Shown piece after piece: positions 34,597 through 43,504 of a stretch of 64,000 nt of DNA. Location of the stretch: the NCBI RefSeq assembly GCF_001939065.1, contig NZ_MPSZ01000001.1, positions 620,001-684,000 of the forward strand. Reading direction: 5' to 3'. The position numbers and the translations under genes were made by a program. Source of the DNA: Exiguobacterium indicum HHS 31. GTDB taxonomy: Bacteria; Bacillota; Bacilli; Exiguobacteriales; Exiguobacteriaceae. How positions within the stretch are numbered: position 1 is the stretch's first letter; every line of letters starts with the position of its first letter. The notes beneath the pieces are model-generated. The model was given only the letters and a program-made list of their open reading frames with translations. It had not been told where the DNA came from and did no database searches.

Positions 34597-34977
34597 GTGA
34601 GAAAAAAGCTGAAGATAACGGGAATTATAGCAGGTGTAAGTCTTTCGATATATGTCGTGTGGACGATCTACCGACTATTTTTCTTGGTTGATATCAATGT
34701 TGTACCAAAAGAAGAGTATATCTCAAAAAGTAGCTCGCCCGATCAGGCGCACACGATTCGCTTTTACCGCGCGAATGGTGGCGCGACGGTGGATTATGCG
34801 ATGCTCGGCATTATGGAGAACAAGGACGGAGAAAAGCGCAGAATGTACTGGGAGTATCCTTGTCGCGAAATAAAAGAAATGAAGTGGACGAAGGATACGG
34901 TGACGATCAATGGCACTAAGATCAAGATATGGAGTCAAGTGTATGACTTCAGAGAGGGCATATACGAAGCAAATTAA
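34597..34977 (+). CDS. DUF5412-like membrane-anchored protein
   Basis: 126 residues, GTG start. One TM helix at about 8-29, then an outside domain with SKSSSPDQAHTIRFYRANGGATVDYAML, MYWEYPC and a terminal QVYDFREG; this is the DUF5412 pattern (SP..y.v.fY..nGGAT, W.Y, VYD.R). Probably exposed on the outer face of the membrane. The ribosome site is weak (TTGGAGTTTTGAAAA). Confidence 0.75.
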   Translation: MRKKLKITGIIAGVSLSIYVVWTIYRLFFLVDINVVPKEEYISKSSSPDQAHTIRFYRANGGATVDYAMLGIMENKDGEKRRMYWEYPCREIKEMKWTKDTVTINGTKIKIWSQVYDFREGIYEAN

Positions 34978-35041
34978 GAGGAACATGAGGATGATGGTAT
35001 GGATTCAGCAAATCTTGGCGTGCGATCATGACGTAGTTGTC

Positions 35042-35086
35042 AGAAACCAAGCATGCAAGGATGATGATTACCGATTGCTTGGTTTC
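35042..35086. terminator. Long-loop hairpin at the end of a minus-strand gene
   Basis: A 12-base perfect inverted repeat (AGAAACCAAGCA/TGCTTGGTTTCT) with a 21-base loop overlaps the stop of the minus-strand gene. No T-run follows, so terminator activity is uncertain. Confidence 0.35.
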
Positions 35087-35490
35087 TTCAACAAATAGCG
35101 AGGTGGTGGACCGAAAGATTGCTCCGCTTCGAAATACGCCAATTCGCCTGGAATACAAGAAATGATCGAGGCGAATCCAAAGCCGATGGCGTGTTCGAGT
35201 GCCTCACGGAGAGGTAACGTTTTCCCGCTAATCAGCTCGTTTTCTGATAGACAATAGCACGTATCCGGTGCACCATATTGTTTCAACAAATCATACGTAT
35301 CGTCTGGCCATGAATTAGGTGGTTTGATTTCAATCAAATAATCATTCTTCAGCATGCTTAAATACCGGTGATCTAACCGCTGAAGCGCCATATCTCGTTT
35401 TTTTGGCGTGAACAATTCATGTAGAACGCGCTCTTGAACGCGCTTGACAAAAAATGATTGGACGAGCACTCTTTCTTGTTCTTTATCCAT
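35068..35490 (-). CDS. Uncharacterised protein of a widespread Bacillus family
   Basis: 140 residues with GAAAGGAAATG before ATG. Begins MDKEQERVLVQSFF.., has FTPKKRDMALQRLDHRY and ends with the distinctive ISCIPGELAYFEAEQSFGPP and RYLLKK. I recall this family as common in Bacillus and Paenibacillus genomes without function. It is divergent from the next plus-strand gene across 87 bases. Confidence 0.7.
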   Translation of the reverse strand: MDKEQERVLVQSFFVKRVQERVLHELFTPKKRDMALQRLDHRYLSMLKNDYLIEIKPPNSWPDDTYDLLKQYGAPDTCYCLSENELISGKTLPLREALEHAIGFGFASIISCIPGELAYFEAEQSFGPPPRYLLKKPSNR

Positions 35491-35577
35491 GTTTTCATTT
35501 CCTTTCTACTCAATTTAGCGAATCAAATCCATTACATACACTCATTGAATTCATTTTACATAAAAAGGAGCCAATTT

Positions 35578-36285
35578 ATGAGCTACCTATCTGCGGGATA
35601 TTATCTTATTCTGCCAACTCCTCGAAAAGAATACATGGACAAGGCTGTTGTTCATGAGTCCGTTCTATCCGTAAGTGAATGCATCTGTACACACTATCCT
35701 GACATCAGTATCTTATGGGGAAACTCGGAATTAAAGAAAGACCGTTATATGGATCAACTCGGTCTCTCACTTACCACCTTTCAGTTACTCGAACAATGGA
35801 TAGAAGAACATCGGAAGACAGGAGATATGTTGTTTCCTCAAGTGTTCTCTAACTTAAATGCTGCGCAAACGTTCGTAGATCGTTTTTTGAATCATCTTCC
35901 TGACATACGTATCATCAGCATCGGTTTGCCTGAACAGTTTAAAGTAGATTTTCTGGAAGATGTAGCGGCTTTTAGTAGTCAAAACCCTGAACCTTATGGA
36001 GTAGAAAAAATGGTATCACAACATCTCAGCCCTGACACGGACGGTGCCAAAAAAATCGGGTACGAAGTGTTAGGATTTGATTCGGGATCATTTCATTCGT
36101 ATTTGTGTAACGGACTGGAACGCGATTTTTATCATCATTTCAACACTTTACTAAACAGCCATGGTTTGATCCATACGTTCGAAGAAGCGGATCGTTACTC
36201 AGATTATTGTAATGAATTAGGCGAGGCGACAGAAGCAGTTTTATGGCTGCCGTGGGCGATTTTTGAATATGAACGCAGTAATTAG
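35578..36285 (+). CDS. Unrecognised soluble protein
   Basis: 235 residues starting at the ATG after AAAAAGGAG; the longer in-frame version reaches into the divergent gene and is rejected. Alternating helices and strands, with a C-terminal WLPWAIFEYERSN. No signal or TM. Family unknown; place in the array suggests an immunity-type protein. Confidence 0.6.
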   Translation: MSYLSAGYYLILPTPRKEYMDKAVVHESVLSVSECICTHYPDISILWGNSELKKDRYMDQLGLSLTTFQLLEQWIEEHRKTGDMLFPQVFSNLNAAQTFVDRFLNHLPDIRIISIGLPEQFKVDFLEDVAAFSSQNPEPYGVEKMVSQHLSPDTDGAKKIGYEVLGFDSGSFHSYLCNGLERDFYHHFNTLLNSHGLIHTFEEADRYSDYCNELGEATEAVLWLPWAIFEYERSN

Positions 36286-36348
36286 AAGTAAAAATGCTGC
36301 TAATCAAGTAACAATCTTTAGCGTAATGGATCAGGAGGATAAAAAACA

Positions 36349-37050
36349 ATGGAATCGACCGAACAATTAGAACAGCATGTAAATCAATTAAGAAATACAC
36401 TTTATGAATTCGAAAAGAAGATGGAACGCAAATTTTCGATTGAGGAATGGCGGTACCTTCTGGAGAACGGATTAAATAGTCTTTTGAGCACACGTGAAGA
36501 CACACAGCAAATGATTTCAAAGCTCTCCATTCGAACGAAAAAAAGGCCTATTCGTTGGAAGCTAACATCTGGAGTTGTCTATGCCATTCCGTTACCTCGA
36601 CTTGGAGGATACGGATATGCAGAGATGAGAATTTCGCAAGATGAGAATCATGAGACTGGAAAGATAGAGTCTATGGATTACATCCAATACTATAATCTTA
36701 GAACAGAAAGAATTCTTTCGCTCCAGGAGTTAGACCAAAAGAATCCTGAGACTTGTATCATCATAGATACGGGGTATTACGGGATTACAGAAGGAGAATG
36801 GATCGTACTTGGAAAACGGCATCGAGAAAAAGAAACGTTTGAGACGCCATTACTATTTGGTAGTGTACCTAGTTTAAATTCTGATGGGGAAAACTACTAT
36901 GTTACTCGAGGTATCAATGGAGAAAGAATGTTTGTGGAAGAAGAAAAGGCACGAGAGGTGATAAATCCTTCTGCAACCTGTGGTGATTTATCTGCTGTAT
37001 ACAAATATGAAGAACGATTAAAAATAATGAATGATTTTAAGAATTCATAA
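36349..37050 (+). CDS. Imm26-like protein, tandem copy 1
   Basis: 233 residues. An N-terminal coiled-coil-like helix (EQLEQHVNQLRNTLYEFEKK) precedes a strand-rich domain with RPIRWKLTSGVVYAIPLPR and GYGYAEM, which resembles the opening of Imm26 immunity domains ('W..GdvfaIPL..g.yGyg.v'). AGGAGGATAAAAAACA precedes ATG. The region is more A/T rich than the rest of the window, hinting at separate origin. Paralogue of the next gene. Confidence 0.7.
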   Translation: MESTEQLEQHVNQLRNTLYEFEKKMERKFSIEEWRYLLENGLNSLLSTREDTQQMISKLSIRTKKRPIRWKLTSGVVYAIPLPRLGGYGYAEMRISQDENHETGKIESMDYIQYYNLRTERILSLQELDQKNPETCIIIDTGYYGITEGEWIVLGKRHREKETFETPLLFGSVPSLNSDGENYYVTRGINGERMFVEEEKAREVINPSATCGDLSAVYKYEERLKIMNDFKNS

Positions 37051-37073
37051 TAAGTTAATGGGGATACAAAACA

Positions 37074-37769
37074 TTGAAAAATAAAGAGCAATTAGAACTG
37101 TATGTAAATCAATTGAGAAGTACACTTCAAGAATTCGAAAAGAGAGTGGATCACGAATTTTTGATTGAGGAATGGCGATACCTGCTGGAGCATGCATTGG
37201 ATAGCCTTTTGAGTACACGAGAAGATGAGGAAAAAGATATTTCGACCCTTTCCATTCGAACCAAAAAAAAGCCTGTACGTTGGAACCTATCATCAGGAAT
37301 TGTCTATGCGATTCCGTTACCCCGACTAGAAGGATACGGATATGCAGAAATAGGAGTCTCTAAAGATAAAAACTTTGAGAGTGGAGAAATAAATTCTATG
37401 AAATACGTTCAATACTACAACCTTAGAACAGAAACGATTCTTTCCCTTTACGAGTTAGATCAAAAAAAGCCTGAGACTTGTATCATCATGGATACAGGAC
37501 AACAGGGAATAAGAGAAGAGGAATGGAAAACGATCGGAAAAAGGCATCGGGAAGAAACTTTTGAGACGCCATTACTATTTGGTAGTGTACCTAGCTTAGA
37601 TTCTGATGAAGAATACTACTACATTACTCGAGGTATTTATGGAGAAAGAGTGTATGTGGAAGAGGAAAAGGCACGAGCGGTAATCAATCCCTCAGGAACG
37701 TGGGGTGATCGAGCAGCTGTATACGAATTCGAAGATCGATTAAAAGAAATCAATGACAATTTGAAATGA
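37074..37769 (+). CDS. Imm26-like protein, tandem copy 2
   Basis: 231 residues from a TTG 9 bases after GGGGA. Nearly colinear with copy 1 (same EQLELYVNQLRSTL, AIPLPRLEGYGYAE, TPLLFGSVPSL, VEEEKARAVINPS). Some stretches are identical in DNA, so the duplication is recent. Differences cluster in the coiled coil and in the middle loop, where partner choice might lie (inference). Confidence 0.7.
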   Translation: MKNKEQLELYVNQLRSTLQEFEKRVDHEFLIEEWRYLLEHALDSLLSTREDEEKDISTLSIRTKKKPVRWNLSSGIVYAIPLPRLEGYGYAEIGVSKDKNFESGEINSMKYVQYYNLRTETILSLYELDQKKPETCIIMDTGQQGIREEEWKTIGKRHREETFETPLLFGSVPSLDSDEEYYYITRGIYGERVYVEEEKARAVINPSGTWGDRAAVYEFEDRLKEINDNLK

Positions 37770-37836
37770 CTATTTATGTTGGGATCACAGATTGGTTTAG
37801 AAGTATTAAAACGATACTCAAACGGAGGTTGATTTA

Positions 37837-38406
37837 ATGAATTATCTTGATCATTTAGAACAGCATTGCGGAGAATTCACGGAAGCATTTCCAATTGAGG
37901 AACTTGAACAAAAGAACGTCCAAATCTTGAAATTCAAAGATGCACCATTTAAGGAAACCTATACGATTGCATCCCTTGGATTACTTTTTCATCCACTCCA
38001 AACGGAAGATGATTCACTGATGCATCAAGAAATAATGATGTCAGCGGAACAACCAGACGTTCAGGACGAGATCATTTATTTACTCTGGCAATTGGCTGAG
38101 TACGCTATGAGAACAGGACATGCATTTAATGCAGCAGAGTATTATCCACTCCCTGAAGGAATATTTGAAAAGTATCAGTTCTCCTCTGTTTATGTTACAA
38201 GTCCTGTGTACTTTGATGAATCCTTCTTCCTATTTGAAACAGATTCTAATGTTGGGAATGAGCCAGATACCGTATTGCTAGTCTGGTTCGTACCGATTTT
38301 TGAATCTGAGGAGAAATATATTGAAAAACACGGAGCGGATCAATTTGAAGATCTTTTGTTTGAGACAGATGAGTTAGTAAATTTTAACCGTAAACCACTC
38401 GTGTAA
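37837..38406 (+). CDS. SUFU-domain immunity-like protein (YqcF type)
   Basis: 189 residues with the suppressor-of-fused-like pattern: TIASLGLLFHPLQ, EIMMSAEQP, a helix LLWQLAEYAMRTGH, FSSVYVTSP and the terminal VLLVWFVPIFESEEKYIEKHG. The last segment resembles B. subtilis YqcF, the immunity protein for the LXG DNase toxin YqcG. CGGAGGTTG precedes ATG. No LXG toxin lies nearby, so it would be an orphan. Confidence 0.8.
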   Translation: MNYLDHLEQHCGEFTEAFPIEELEQKNVQILKFKDAPFKETYTIASLGLLFHPLQTEDDSLMHQEIMMSAEQPDVQDEIIYLLWQLAEYAMRTGHAFNAAEYYPLPEGIFEKYQFSSVYVTSPVYFDESFFLFETDSNVGNEPDTVLLVWFVPIFESEEKYIEKHGADQFEDLLFETDELVNFNRKPLV

Positions 38407-38497
38407 ATGGTTATTGATAGCTATTTGAAAGATAGAACATCGATCATACACGATCTGATAGAACATCCTAGAGGTTTAGAGAATAATGGAGGATCAA

Positions 38498-38803
38498 ATG
38501 AAGACGCCTCGTATACCTGACATCATAGCGAAATTAGAATTGGTTTTAGAAAATAAGCTTTCTAGAGAAGAAGTGTCTGATTGGGCTAATAAATGGATGA
38601 TGGTTTTAGAAAAAAAAGAAGGATGGGAGACTACAGATTACGATATTTTAGTTTTTCAAGGCTTAACTACAGTGTATGGCATGGACTTACTCTATAGCCC
38701 TAGCGAATATCTGCACTGTGAGGAAGATATCCGTGATTGGGTGAAAGAACTCCAAAAAATCGAGAATAACGATCATCAGAAGCTTAGAAAGAAGTTTAAA
38801 TAA
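38498..38803 (+). CDS. Small helical protein, immunity-like
   Basis: 101 residues starting at the ATG five bases after GGAGG; an ATG at 38486 lies before that site. All-helical: LELVLENKLSREEVSDWANKW, a GLTTVYGMDL turn, and EYLHCEEDIRDWVKELQ. This size and pattern recall small acidic bacterial immunity proteins, but no named family is matched. Confidence 0.6.
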   Translation: MKTPRIPDIIAKLELVLENKLSREEVSDWANKWMMVLEKKEGWETTDYDILVFQGLTTVYGMDLLYSPSEYLHCEEDIRDWVKELQKIENNDHQKLRKKFK

Positions 38804-38908
38804 AGTCTTGATATATCGCACAATGACAGTAAATCATCTAGTGGATGTTTGAACTGCTCAAGTGAATTAGAAGAATTTCCATAACTGTTTTAAAAACAGG
38901 AGGTATGA

Positions 38909-39592
38909 ATGAATAAGAATCAAATCATGGATTCAGGATGGAATCGTCAAACCATATGGCAGGGATGTATACTCGCTTCAATCGCTCATGCTATCTTTGT
39001 CGCGAATAACCCGGATTTTGCTTATGAGCATTCGTGGGATGGTGATCATTACAGTACGAATGATGGTCAAGGCTGTAGAGGAACAGTAACATTTGGACAG
39101 GATTTTTTTGTGGCGGGCTTTCGAAACGAAGAATTTTTTGAAGAGACTATAGAAGCGAATGACTTGCTAATCGAAGCTCCAGAAAAAGTACAAAAAATAG
39201 CTGTAGATGATACTTTTCAATATCTATTAGATGATATTGAAGGAGTCATTCTCCCGGTCGTCACTACTGTCTTGTGGGGAGATGATCGGCAATCTTTTTC
39301 TAGTCATCAATACGAAGAAATGATGGATCGGGGATCAAGTCTATTAGAAATACAGGCGTCGGGTTACGAAGCTGGACTGGCATATTGGGAAGAGTACTAC
39401 GAACTCACGGAACGACAGCTGGTGCTCCTAGAAACATTATATCACTTGAAAATAGAGAATCCATCTCAGGTTATTACCTTATCACATGAGGACGTTCAAG
39501 TGTTAGATACGATTGATATGGAAGGAATTGAGGAGAGTACAACTTCTTTTTATGAGATTGATATTCATTGGTCTAGCGATGTATCTAACTAA
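38909..39592 (+). CDS. Uncharacterised immunity-like protein
   Basis: 227 residues, AGGAGG five bases before ATG. The N-terminal part has HSWDGDHYSTNDGQGCRGTV and FFVAGFRNEEFF, a pattern I recall in uncharacterised proteins of polymorphic-toxin loci (WDG.nYs..D..G.rGtitF). The C-terminus is acidic. It ends just before a terminator. Confidence 0.65.
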   Translation: MNKNQIMDSGWNRQTIWQGCILASIAHAIFVANNPDFAYEHSWDGDHYSTNDGQGCRGTVTFGQDFFVAGFRNEEFFEETIEANDLLIEAPEKVQKIAVDDTFQYLLDDIEGVILPVVTTVLWGDDRQSFSSHQYEEMMDRGSSLLEIQASGYEAGLAYWEEYYELTERQLVLLETLYHLKIENPSQVITLSHEDVQVLDTIDMEGIEESTTSFYEIDIHWSSDVSN

Positions 39593-39626
39593 TCTATTCA
39601 CTTACGTAATCTAGTTATGATTGCAA

Positions 39627-39664
39627 AGAAGCACACATCGTAAAAGAGATGTGTGCTTCTATTT
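39627..39664. terminator. Rho-independent terminator
   Basis: A 12-13-bp stem AGAAGCACACATC/GATGTGTGCTTCT with T-rich tail between convergent genes. Confidence 0.9.
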
Positions 39665-39748
39665 TATAGACCCGAATAATAAACTTTCTTCGTCCGATTG
39701 ATTTTTTCTACTACATCCTCGAACTTGAAATATGACTATTAAGAGCAA

Positions 39749-40588
39749 TCAGAAGTCAAACGTATCTGGATCCGGTCCACTCCGAAGATTTTCATTTAAT
39801 TGGTTTAATCGTTCCATATCTTCTGGAAGGATTTCGAAATCAGTGATGCGCAGATTTTCTTGCATCCGTGAAGGCGTCATGGACTTAGGAATCGTGATGA
39901 TGCCCTGCTGAATATCCCATCGTAGAATGATTTGAGCAGCTGATTTTTTGTATTGTGTAGCGAGCTCCTGAATGACCTCATTTTCTAGAAGTTCCGCATT
40001 CATGAGCGGTGACCAGGCTTCAATTTGAATCCCATGTTCGCTACAGAATTGACGTAACTCTGACTGAGTTAGCTTCGGATGGAGTTCGATTTGATTGACG
40101 ACAGGTATGATGGATGCATGTTGCAGTAAGTCTTCGAGATGGTGGATTTGAAAATTACTCACACCAATCGCGCGGACCTTGTCCGTTTGAACCAATTCTT
40201 CAAGTGCTTTCCAAGGAGCTTGATACTTGGCTTTCCCCGGCCAATGGATCAAGTAGAGATCGAGGTACTCTAACTGCATTTTTTCTAAGGATTCTGCGTA
40301 AGCAGCAAGAGTTGCTTCATATGATCCATGTGCATTCCAGACTTTTGATGTCACGAATAGTTCTTCGCGTGTTACGAGTCCTTCTTCGATAGCTTTCGCA
40401 ATGCCTCTGCCGACACTCTGCTCGTTACCATAGATGGCTGCAGTATCGATGCTGCGATAGCCTTCGCGAATCGCAGTCACGACCGCTTGCTCGAGATCCG
40501 CACCGTTCTCGACACGAAATACGCCATATCCGACTTGTGGCATGTCCACACCATTGTTTAACCGTACTGTAGAGATTTTCATATTCAT
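39749..40588 (-). CDS. Aldo/keto reductase
   Basis: 279 residues, TIM-barrel NADPH-dependent reductase of the AKR5 kind. Catalytic residues visible: Asp in SIDTAAIYGNE (with the Tyr), Lys in VTSKVWN, His in YLIHWP, and the cofactor site 'IPKSMTPSRMQENL'. Reduces aldehydes/ketones such as methylglyoxal. AAAGGAG lies 4 bases before the ATG at 40588 and 10 before another two codons later. A 33-bp putative HxlR site lies upstream, so an HxlR regulator probably controls it. Confidence 0.9.
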   Translation of the reverse strand: MNMKISTVRLNNGVDMPQVGYGVFRVENGADLEQAVVTAIREGYRSIDTAAIYGNEQSVGRGIAKAIEEGLVTREELFVTSKVWNAHGSYEATLAAYAESLEKMQLEYLDLYLIHWPGKAKYQAPWKALEELVQTDKVRAIGVSNFQIHHLEDLLQHASIIPVVNQIELHPKLTQSELRQFCSEHGIQIEAWSPLMNAELLENEVIQELATQYKKSAAQIILRWDIQQGIITIPKSMTPSRMQENLRITDFEILPEDMERLNQLNENLRSGPDPDTFDF

Positions 40589-40675
40589 CTAGCTCCTTTA
40601 TCAAAATTACAGCAAAAAAATCATGCTGTCTGTGTGACATCATCATATCGGGAGCAATCAGAAATAAGAAGACGG

Positions 40676-40708
40676 CACTTTAAAGTTCCATAGTCACCAA
40701 AAAGTGAC
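40676..40708 (-). promoter_or_regulatory. Putative HxlR operator, copy 1
   Basis: 33 bases beginning CACTTTAAAGT and ending CACCAAAAAGTGAC on the plus strand, 88 bases before the reductase start. Aligns without gaps to two copies between the MFS and HxlR genes at 56 kb. Confidence 0.7.
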
Positions 40709-40730
40709 TTTTCCTAAATCACAGGGACGA

Positions 40731-40812
40731 GGGAAGTACAAAAATTAAACAGCAAACAGCCCTGCATTCGAAAATGCAGGGCTGTTTAGGGAAGTACATA
40801 AAAATTAACAGC
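40731..40812. repeat. Two near-identical 23-base direct repeats around a terminator
   Basis: GGGAAGTACAAAAATTAAAC (40731 on) and GGGAAGTACATAAAAATTAA (40789 on) flank the HxlR terminator; the second includes the HxlR stop codon. GGGAAGTAC also precedes the two 33-bp sites at 56 kb. Confidence 0.6.
40754..40787. terminator. Very strong hairpin terminator
   Basis: A perfect 15-bp stem AAACAGCCCTGCATT/AATGCAGGGCTGTTT with a CGAA tetraloop directly after the HxlR gene. Confidence 0.9.
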
Positions 40813-41137
40813 TATTCTTCAAGTGTTCATTTTGGAGATGTTGCTCTCCCCAGTCACATAAGACATCCATGGTCGATTTTAACGATCGTCCATAGTCCGT
40901 TAACTCATATTCGACCTTAGGTGGAGCTTGGTGATAGATGACCCGTCGAATGACACCGTCCTGTTCTAATTCTCTTAATTGCTGGACCAGCATTTTTTGA
41001 GAGACATTCGGCATGAGACGTTTTAACTCACTCGTTCGGTACTTATCTTTAAACAAGTGGCACAAGATGACGACTTTCCATTTCCCGCCGATTACTTTTA
41101 AAGCAGCTTCGACAGGAATACTAAATTTACTCAACAC
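40805..41137 (-). CDS. HxlR-family transcriptional regulator
   Basis: 110 residues, a winged-helix MarR-like protein that usually senses reactive aldehydes or quinones. IPVEAALKVIGGKWKVVILCHL opens the HxlR domain with the cysteine that acts as sensor in HypR/YodB-type members; PPKVEYELTDYG forms the wing. The GTG at 41137 follows GAAGGAG. Close paralogue of the regulator at 56462 (same IGGKWKVVI, QQLRELE, DGVI, PPKV). Upstream of, and likely acting on, the aldo/keto reductase. Confidence 0.9.
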   Translation of the reverse strand: MLSKFSIPVEAALKVIGGKWKVVILCHLFKDKYRTSELKRLMPNVSQKMLVQQLRELEQDGVIRRVIYHQAPPKVEYELTDYGRSLKSTMDVLCDWGEQHLQNEHLKNSC

Positions 41138-41348
41138 GATAACTCCTTCATCCATAAAATTAAAATACAATGACTGATTCCTTCGTTAAAAGAATTACCA
41201 AAACGAAATATAGCATAAGTTGTACTTTATTCAAAAGAAGTGAACTCGTATGACTATATCAACTAGTACTGAGCATTACTCGTGTTGTAAAGCAGGACGT
41301 TAGCAAAATATCCGATGTAGTTTTTCTTAGACGTAGCTGTACGTTATT

Positions 41349-41900
41349 TTATTTTGTTGCCTCTGCTTCATACTTTTCTAAAAATTCATCAACAGAGAAC
41401 TTCTCATTTACTTCACTCGTTGATTTACTCGAGGAAATGGTGTGAGATGATCCTTTCAAATCATCTGGACTTGATTGGATTTCGAGCACTAATGTATCAC
41501 CTAAACCCGTTTCAAGCCCACTTCCGAAGTTAAAAGTTCGTGTTACATAAGCTTCAGCATAATTTCGTTGATTTTCGGAGTACACTTTTACGTTAGAAAT
41601 TTTATAACTAAATGAATGTAGCTGTTGTTTATCCACTTTTGTACTAGATAGAAAAATTAATACAGCCTCGTCGCGTGAAGATAATCTCGATTGATTGGTG
41701 TGTGCTAACGTTGTATTGTTTAAAAAATCCGCTTTTTGTTGCTCCAGGATGTTCGTGAAAAAAGTGAAGGCTTGCTCCTTTGAAATGGTGCTTTCAGATT
41801 TTTCCTGTGAAATATTAGAAGTCGCTATTGCGTTACTGATCAAAAAACCAGAAGATAGAAGTACACCTAGAGAGAGTGATAATAAAATAGTTTTCTTCAA
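41349..41900 (-). CDS. Secreted or anchored protein with signal peptide
   Basis: 183 residues from a TTG after AAAGAGG. The N-terminus KKTILLSLSLGVLLSSGFLI then SNAIA is a signal peptide with a possible cleavage after Ala. The mature part is Ser/Thr-rich and polar, with FTFFTNILEQQ and a C-terminal FSVDEFLEKYEAE. No domain recognised. A/T-rich gene. Stands alone between intergenic gaps. Confidence 0.65.
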   Translation of the reverse strand: MKKTILLSLSLGVLLSSGFLISNAIATSNISQEKSESTISKEQAFTFFTNILEQQKADFLNNTTLAHTNQSRLSSRDEAVLIFLSSTKVDKQQLHSFSYKISNVKVYSENQRNYAEAYVTRTFNFGSGLETGLGDTLVLEIQSSPDDLKGSSHTISSSKSTSEVNEKFSVDEFLEKYEAEATK

Positions 41901-41970
41901 TATCAAAACCTCTTTCTGTTTTGTGGATAATGCTACTATATAACAAAAAAACCAAAAAGGAAAGATTGAA

Positions 41971-42306
41971 ATGATGGGTAAATCGAATTCTAAGAAAATG
42001 AACAGAAAGAAAATAGTCCTGATATGTTTCGGAACGCTAGCCATCATCATACTACTTATGCCGATTCTATCACCGGTTCTGTTTACGGATGCTTCGCCGA
42101 GGGGTGCTCTAAGACACGAACTCTATAAAGAAGGCTATTTTTATCAAAGTTACTTCGCAATCATTACGGAACAAGATCCACAAGCAGAGCGTTACCATAT
42201 GTTTTGGTACCATTGGAAAAGTGAAACAGGCGGAACTCCTTTTGTCTGTTATTCGAAGAAGGTGAGTGAAGAAAAGTATGCGGTCTCTTGTGGTACAGGT
42301 CCATGA
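41971..42306 (+). CDS. Membrane-anchored small protein
   Basis: 111 residues, AAAAAGGAAAG before ATG. Basic start (KKMNRKK), one TM helix at about 14-37, then an exposed domain of about 70 residues with two cysteines (FVCYSK, VSCGTGP) that could form a disulfide. Divergent from the secreted-protein gene by 70 bases. Function unknown. Confidence 0.65.
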   Translation: MMGKSNSKKMNRKKIVLICFGTLAIIILLMPILSPVLFTDASPRGALRHELYKEGYFYQSYFAIITEQDPQAERYHMFWYHWKSETGGTPFVCYSKKVSEEKYAVSCGTGP

Positions 42307-42364
42307 CCTGATTTTTTTCGGACAAGAATCTTACATAAGAAAAGTGAATACATCAATGCGAAAT

Positions 42365-42415
42365 AGGAGTGCAGACTGGTGCGATGGATGCGTACATAGT
42401 TCTGCACTCCTTTTG
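42365..42415 (+). terminator. Rho-independent terminator
   Basis: An 11-bp perfect stem AGGAGTGCAGA/TCTGCACTCCT with a 25-base loop and T-run, 58 bases after the gene. Confidence 0.75.
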
Positions 42416-42558
42416 TAAAAAAGAAGATTTAAAAGAAAAAATCATACATAGAAAATTTTTCAATGAAACTTAATAAAGAAAAATATCGTAATTAATAGTT
42501 GTATAATAACTTCATGAAACAAACATATTAAAAGAATACATAATCGGAGGAGACGTCG

Positions 42559-42816
42559 ATGGTGGTACCGTTTATTGGTCTTGGTGTCGGGATATTCTTG
42601 TTGACGTTAGGCATCTATTTTATCCGCTCAAAGCATGCGAAAAAGACACCGCTAGCGGGACACGGGGATAGCATCGACACGGTGGATTCATTCGTACTCA
42701 GTATCATTTTGTCAATTGGCGTCATCTTATTTTGTTCGTTGACCGTCAGACATTATGGTTATGTCTGTGTCTTAGGTGGACTGTTCATACTATACGTGGT
42801 CAGCGCAGCATGGTGA
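42559..42816 (+). CDS. Small membrane protein
   Basis: 85 residues, CGGAGGAGACG before ATG. TM segments at about 4-23, 44-62 and 66-83. First of three closely spaced genes that include two WGR-like membrane proteins; probably one transcript. Family unknown. Confidence 0.65.
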   Translation: MVVPFIGLGVGIFLLTLGIYFIRSKHAKKTPLAGHGDSIDTVDSFVLSIILSIGVILFCSLTVRHYGYVCVLGGLFILYVVSAAW

Positions 42817-42859
42817 GACCTATAAAAATGTAGAAGGTAAGATAAAGGGAGCACAAATC

Positions 42860-43504
42860 ATGATTCAATTAGTAAAACAAATCGACGATCGTGTGTATCA
42901 CATCGTCTTTCACCAAGAGGGGCGCACTTTATTCTGCCGGGAAGGTGTTGCCCAAAAAGAGCAGGCAATCGATAGCGAGGATATGATGGAAACGAATGAA
43001 GAGTCTGCAACGAAGCGGGTTGTTTTTAAAAATCCGTTCCTCGCGTATCGTCAGAAAAAAACGTGGGTTCGTGAAAAATTAGACGATGGTTACATCCGGT
43101 CACCTTTTGCTCTGTCTGAAGCGATGGATTTTCGAGCCAACCGACGCATCATAAAGTTGCGTATTTTAAGCGCTCTATTGATCTTGTTCAGTGGATTACT
43201 GACGCTGACTGATATCTTGCCAATCCCAGGATGCATAACACTCGTCGTTCTGATGATTTTCTGGCCGATGCATCTCGAAGGGAAATCTGCACGTGCTCGC
43301 ATGTATCGCTGGTCAGGAGCACTTTTCATGTTCGCCTTAGCGGGCTCATCGAAAAACTATTTATCACCGATCAATCTCTCGATTAACGGAGCGATCTGTC
43401 TCATCTCAGGATTCATTCTCCTGTTGTATGCGTCAGAACAATTACAGGAACTTGCGACGAAAGGAATCACATATCATGACGAATCAACAAACGAAGGTGA
43501 TTGA
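42860..43504 (+). CDS. WGR-like domain plus TM helices
   Basis: 214 residues. Starts MIQLVKQIDDRVYHIVFHQE, then GRTLFCREGV, and REKLDDGYIRSPF closes the WGR-like part, as in the genes near 24 and 29 kb. TM segments at about 103-121, 125-138, 148-163 and 170-189. AAAGGGAG precedes ATG. Its end overlaps the next paralogue by 29 bases. Role unknown; cytosolic domain anchored in the membrane. Confidence 0.75.
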   Translation: MIQLVKQIDDRVYHIVFHQEGRTLFCREGVAQKEQAIDSEDMMETNEESATKRVVFKNPFLAYRQKKTWVREKLDDGYIRSPFALSEAMDFRANRRIIKLRILSALLILFSGLLTLTDILPIPGCITLVVLMIFWPMHLEGKSARARMYRWSGALFMFALAGSSKNYLSPINLSINGAICLISGFILLLYASEQLQELATKGITYHDESTNEGD

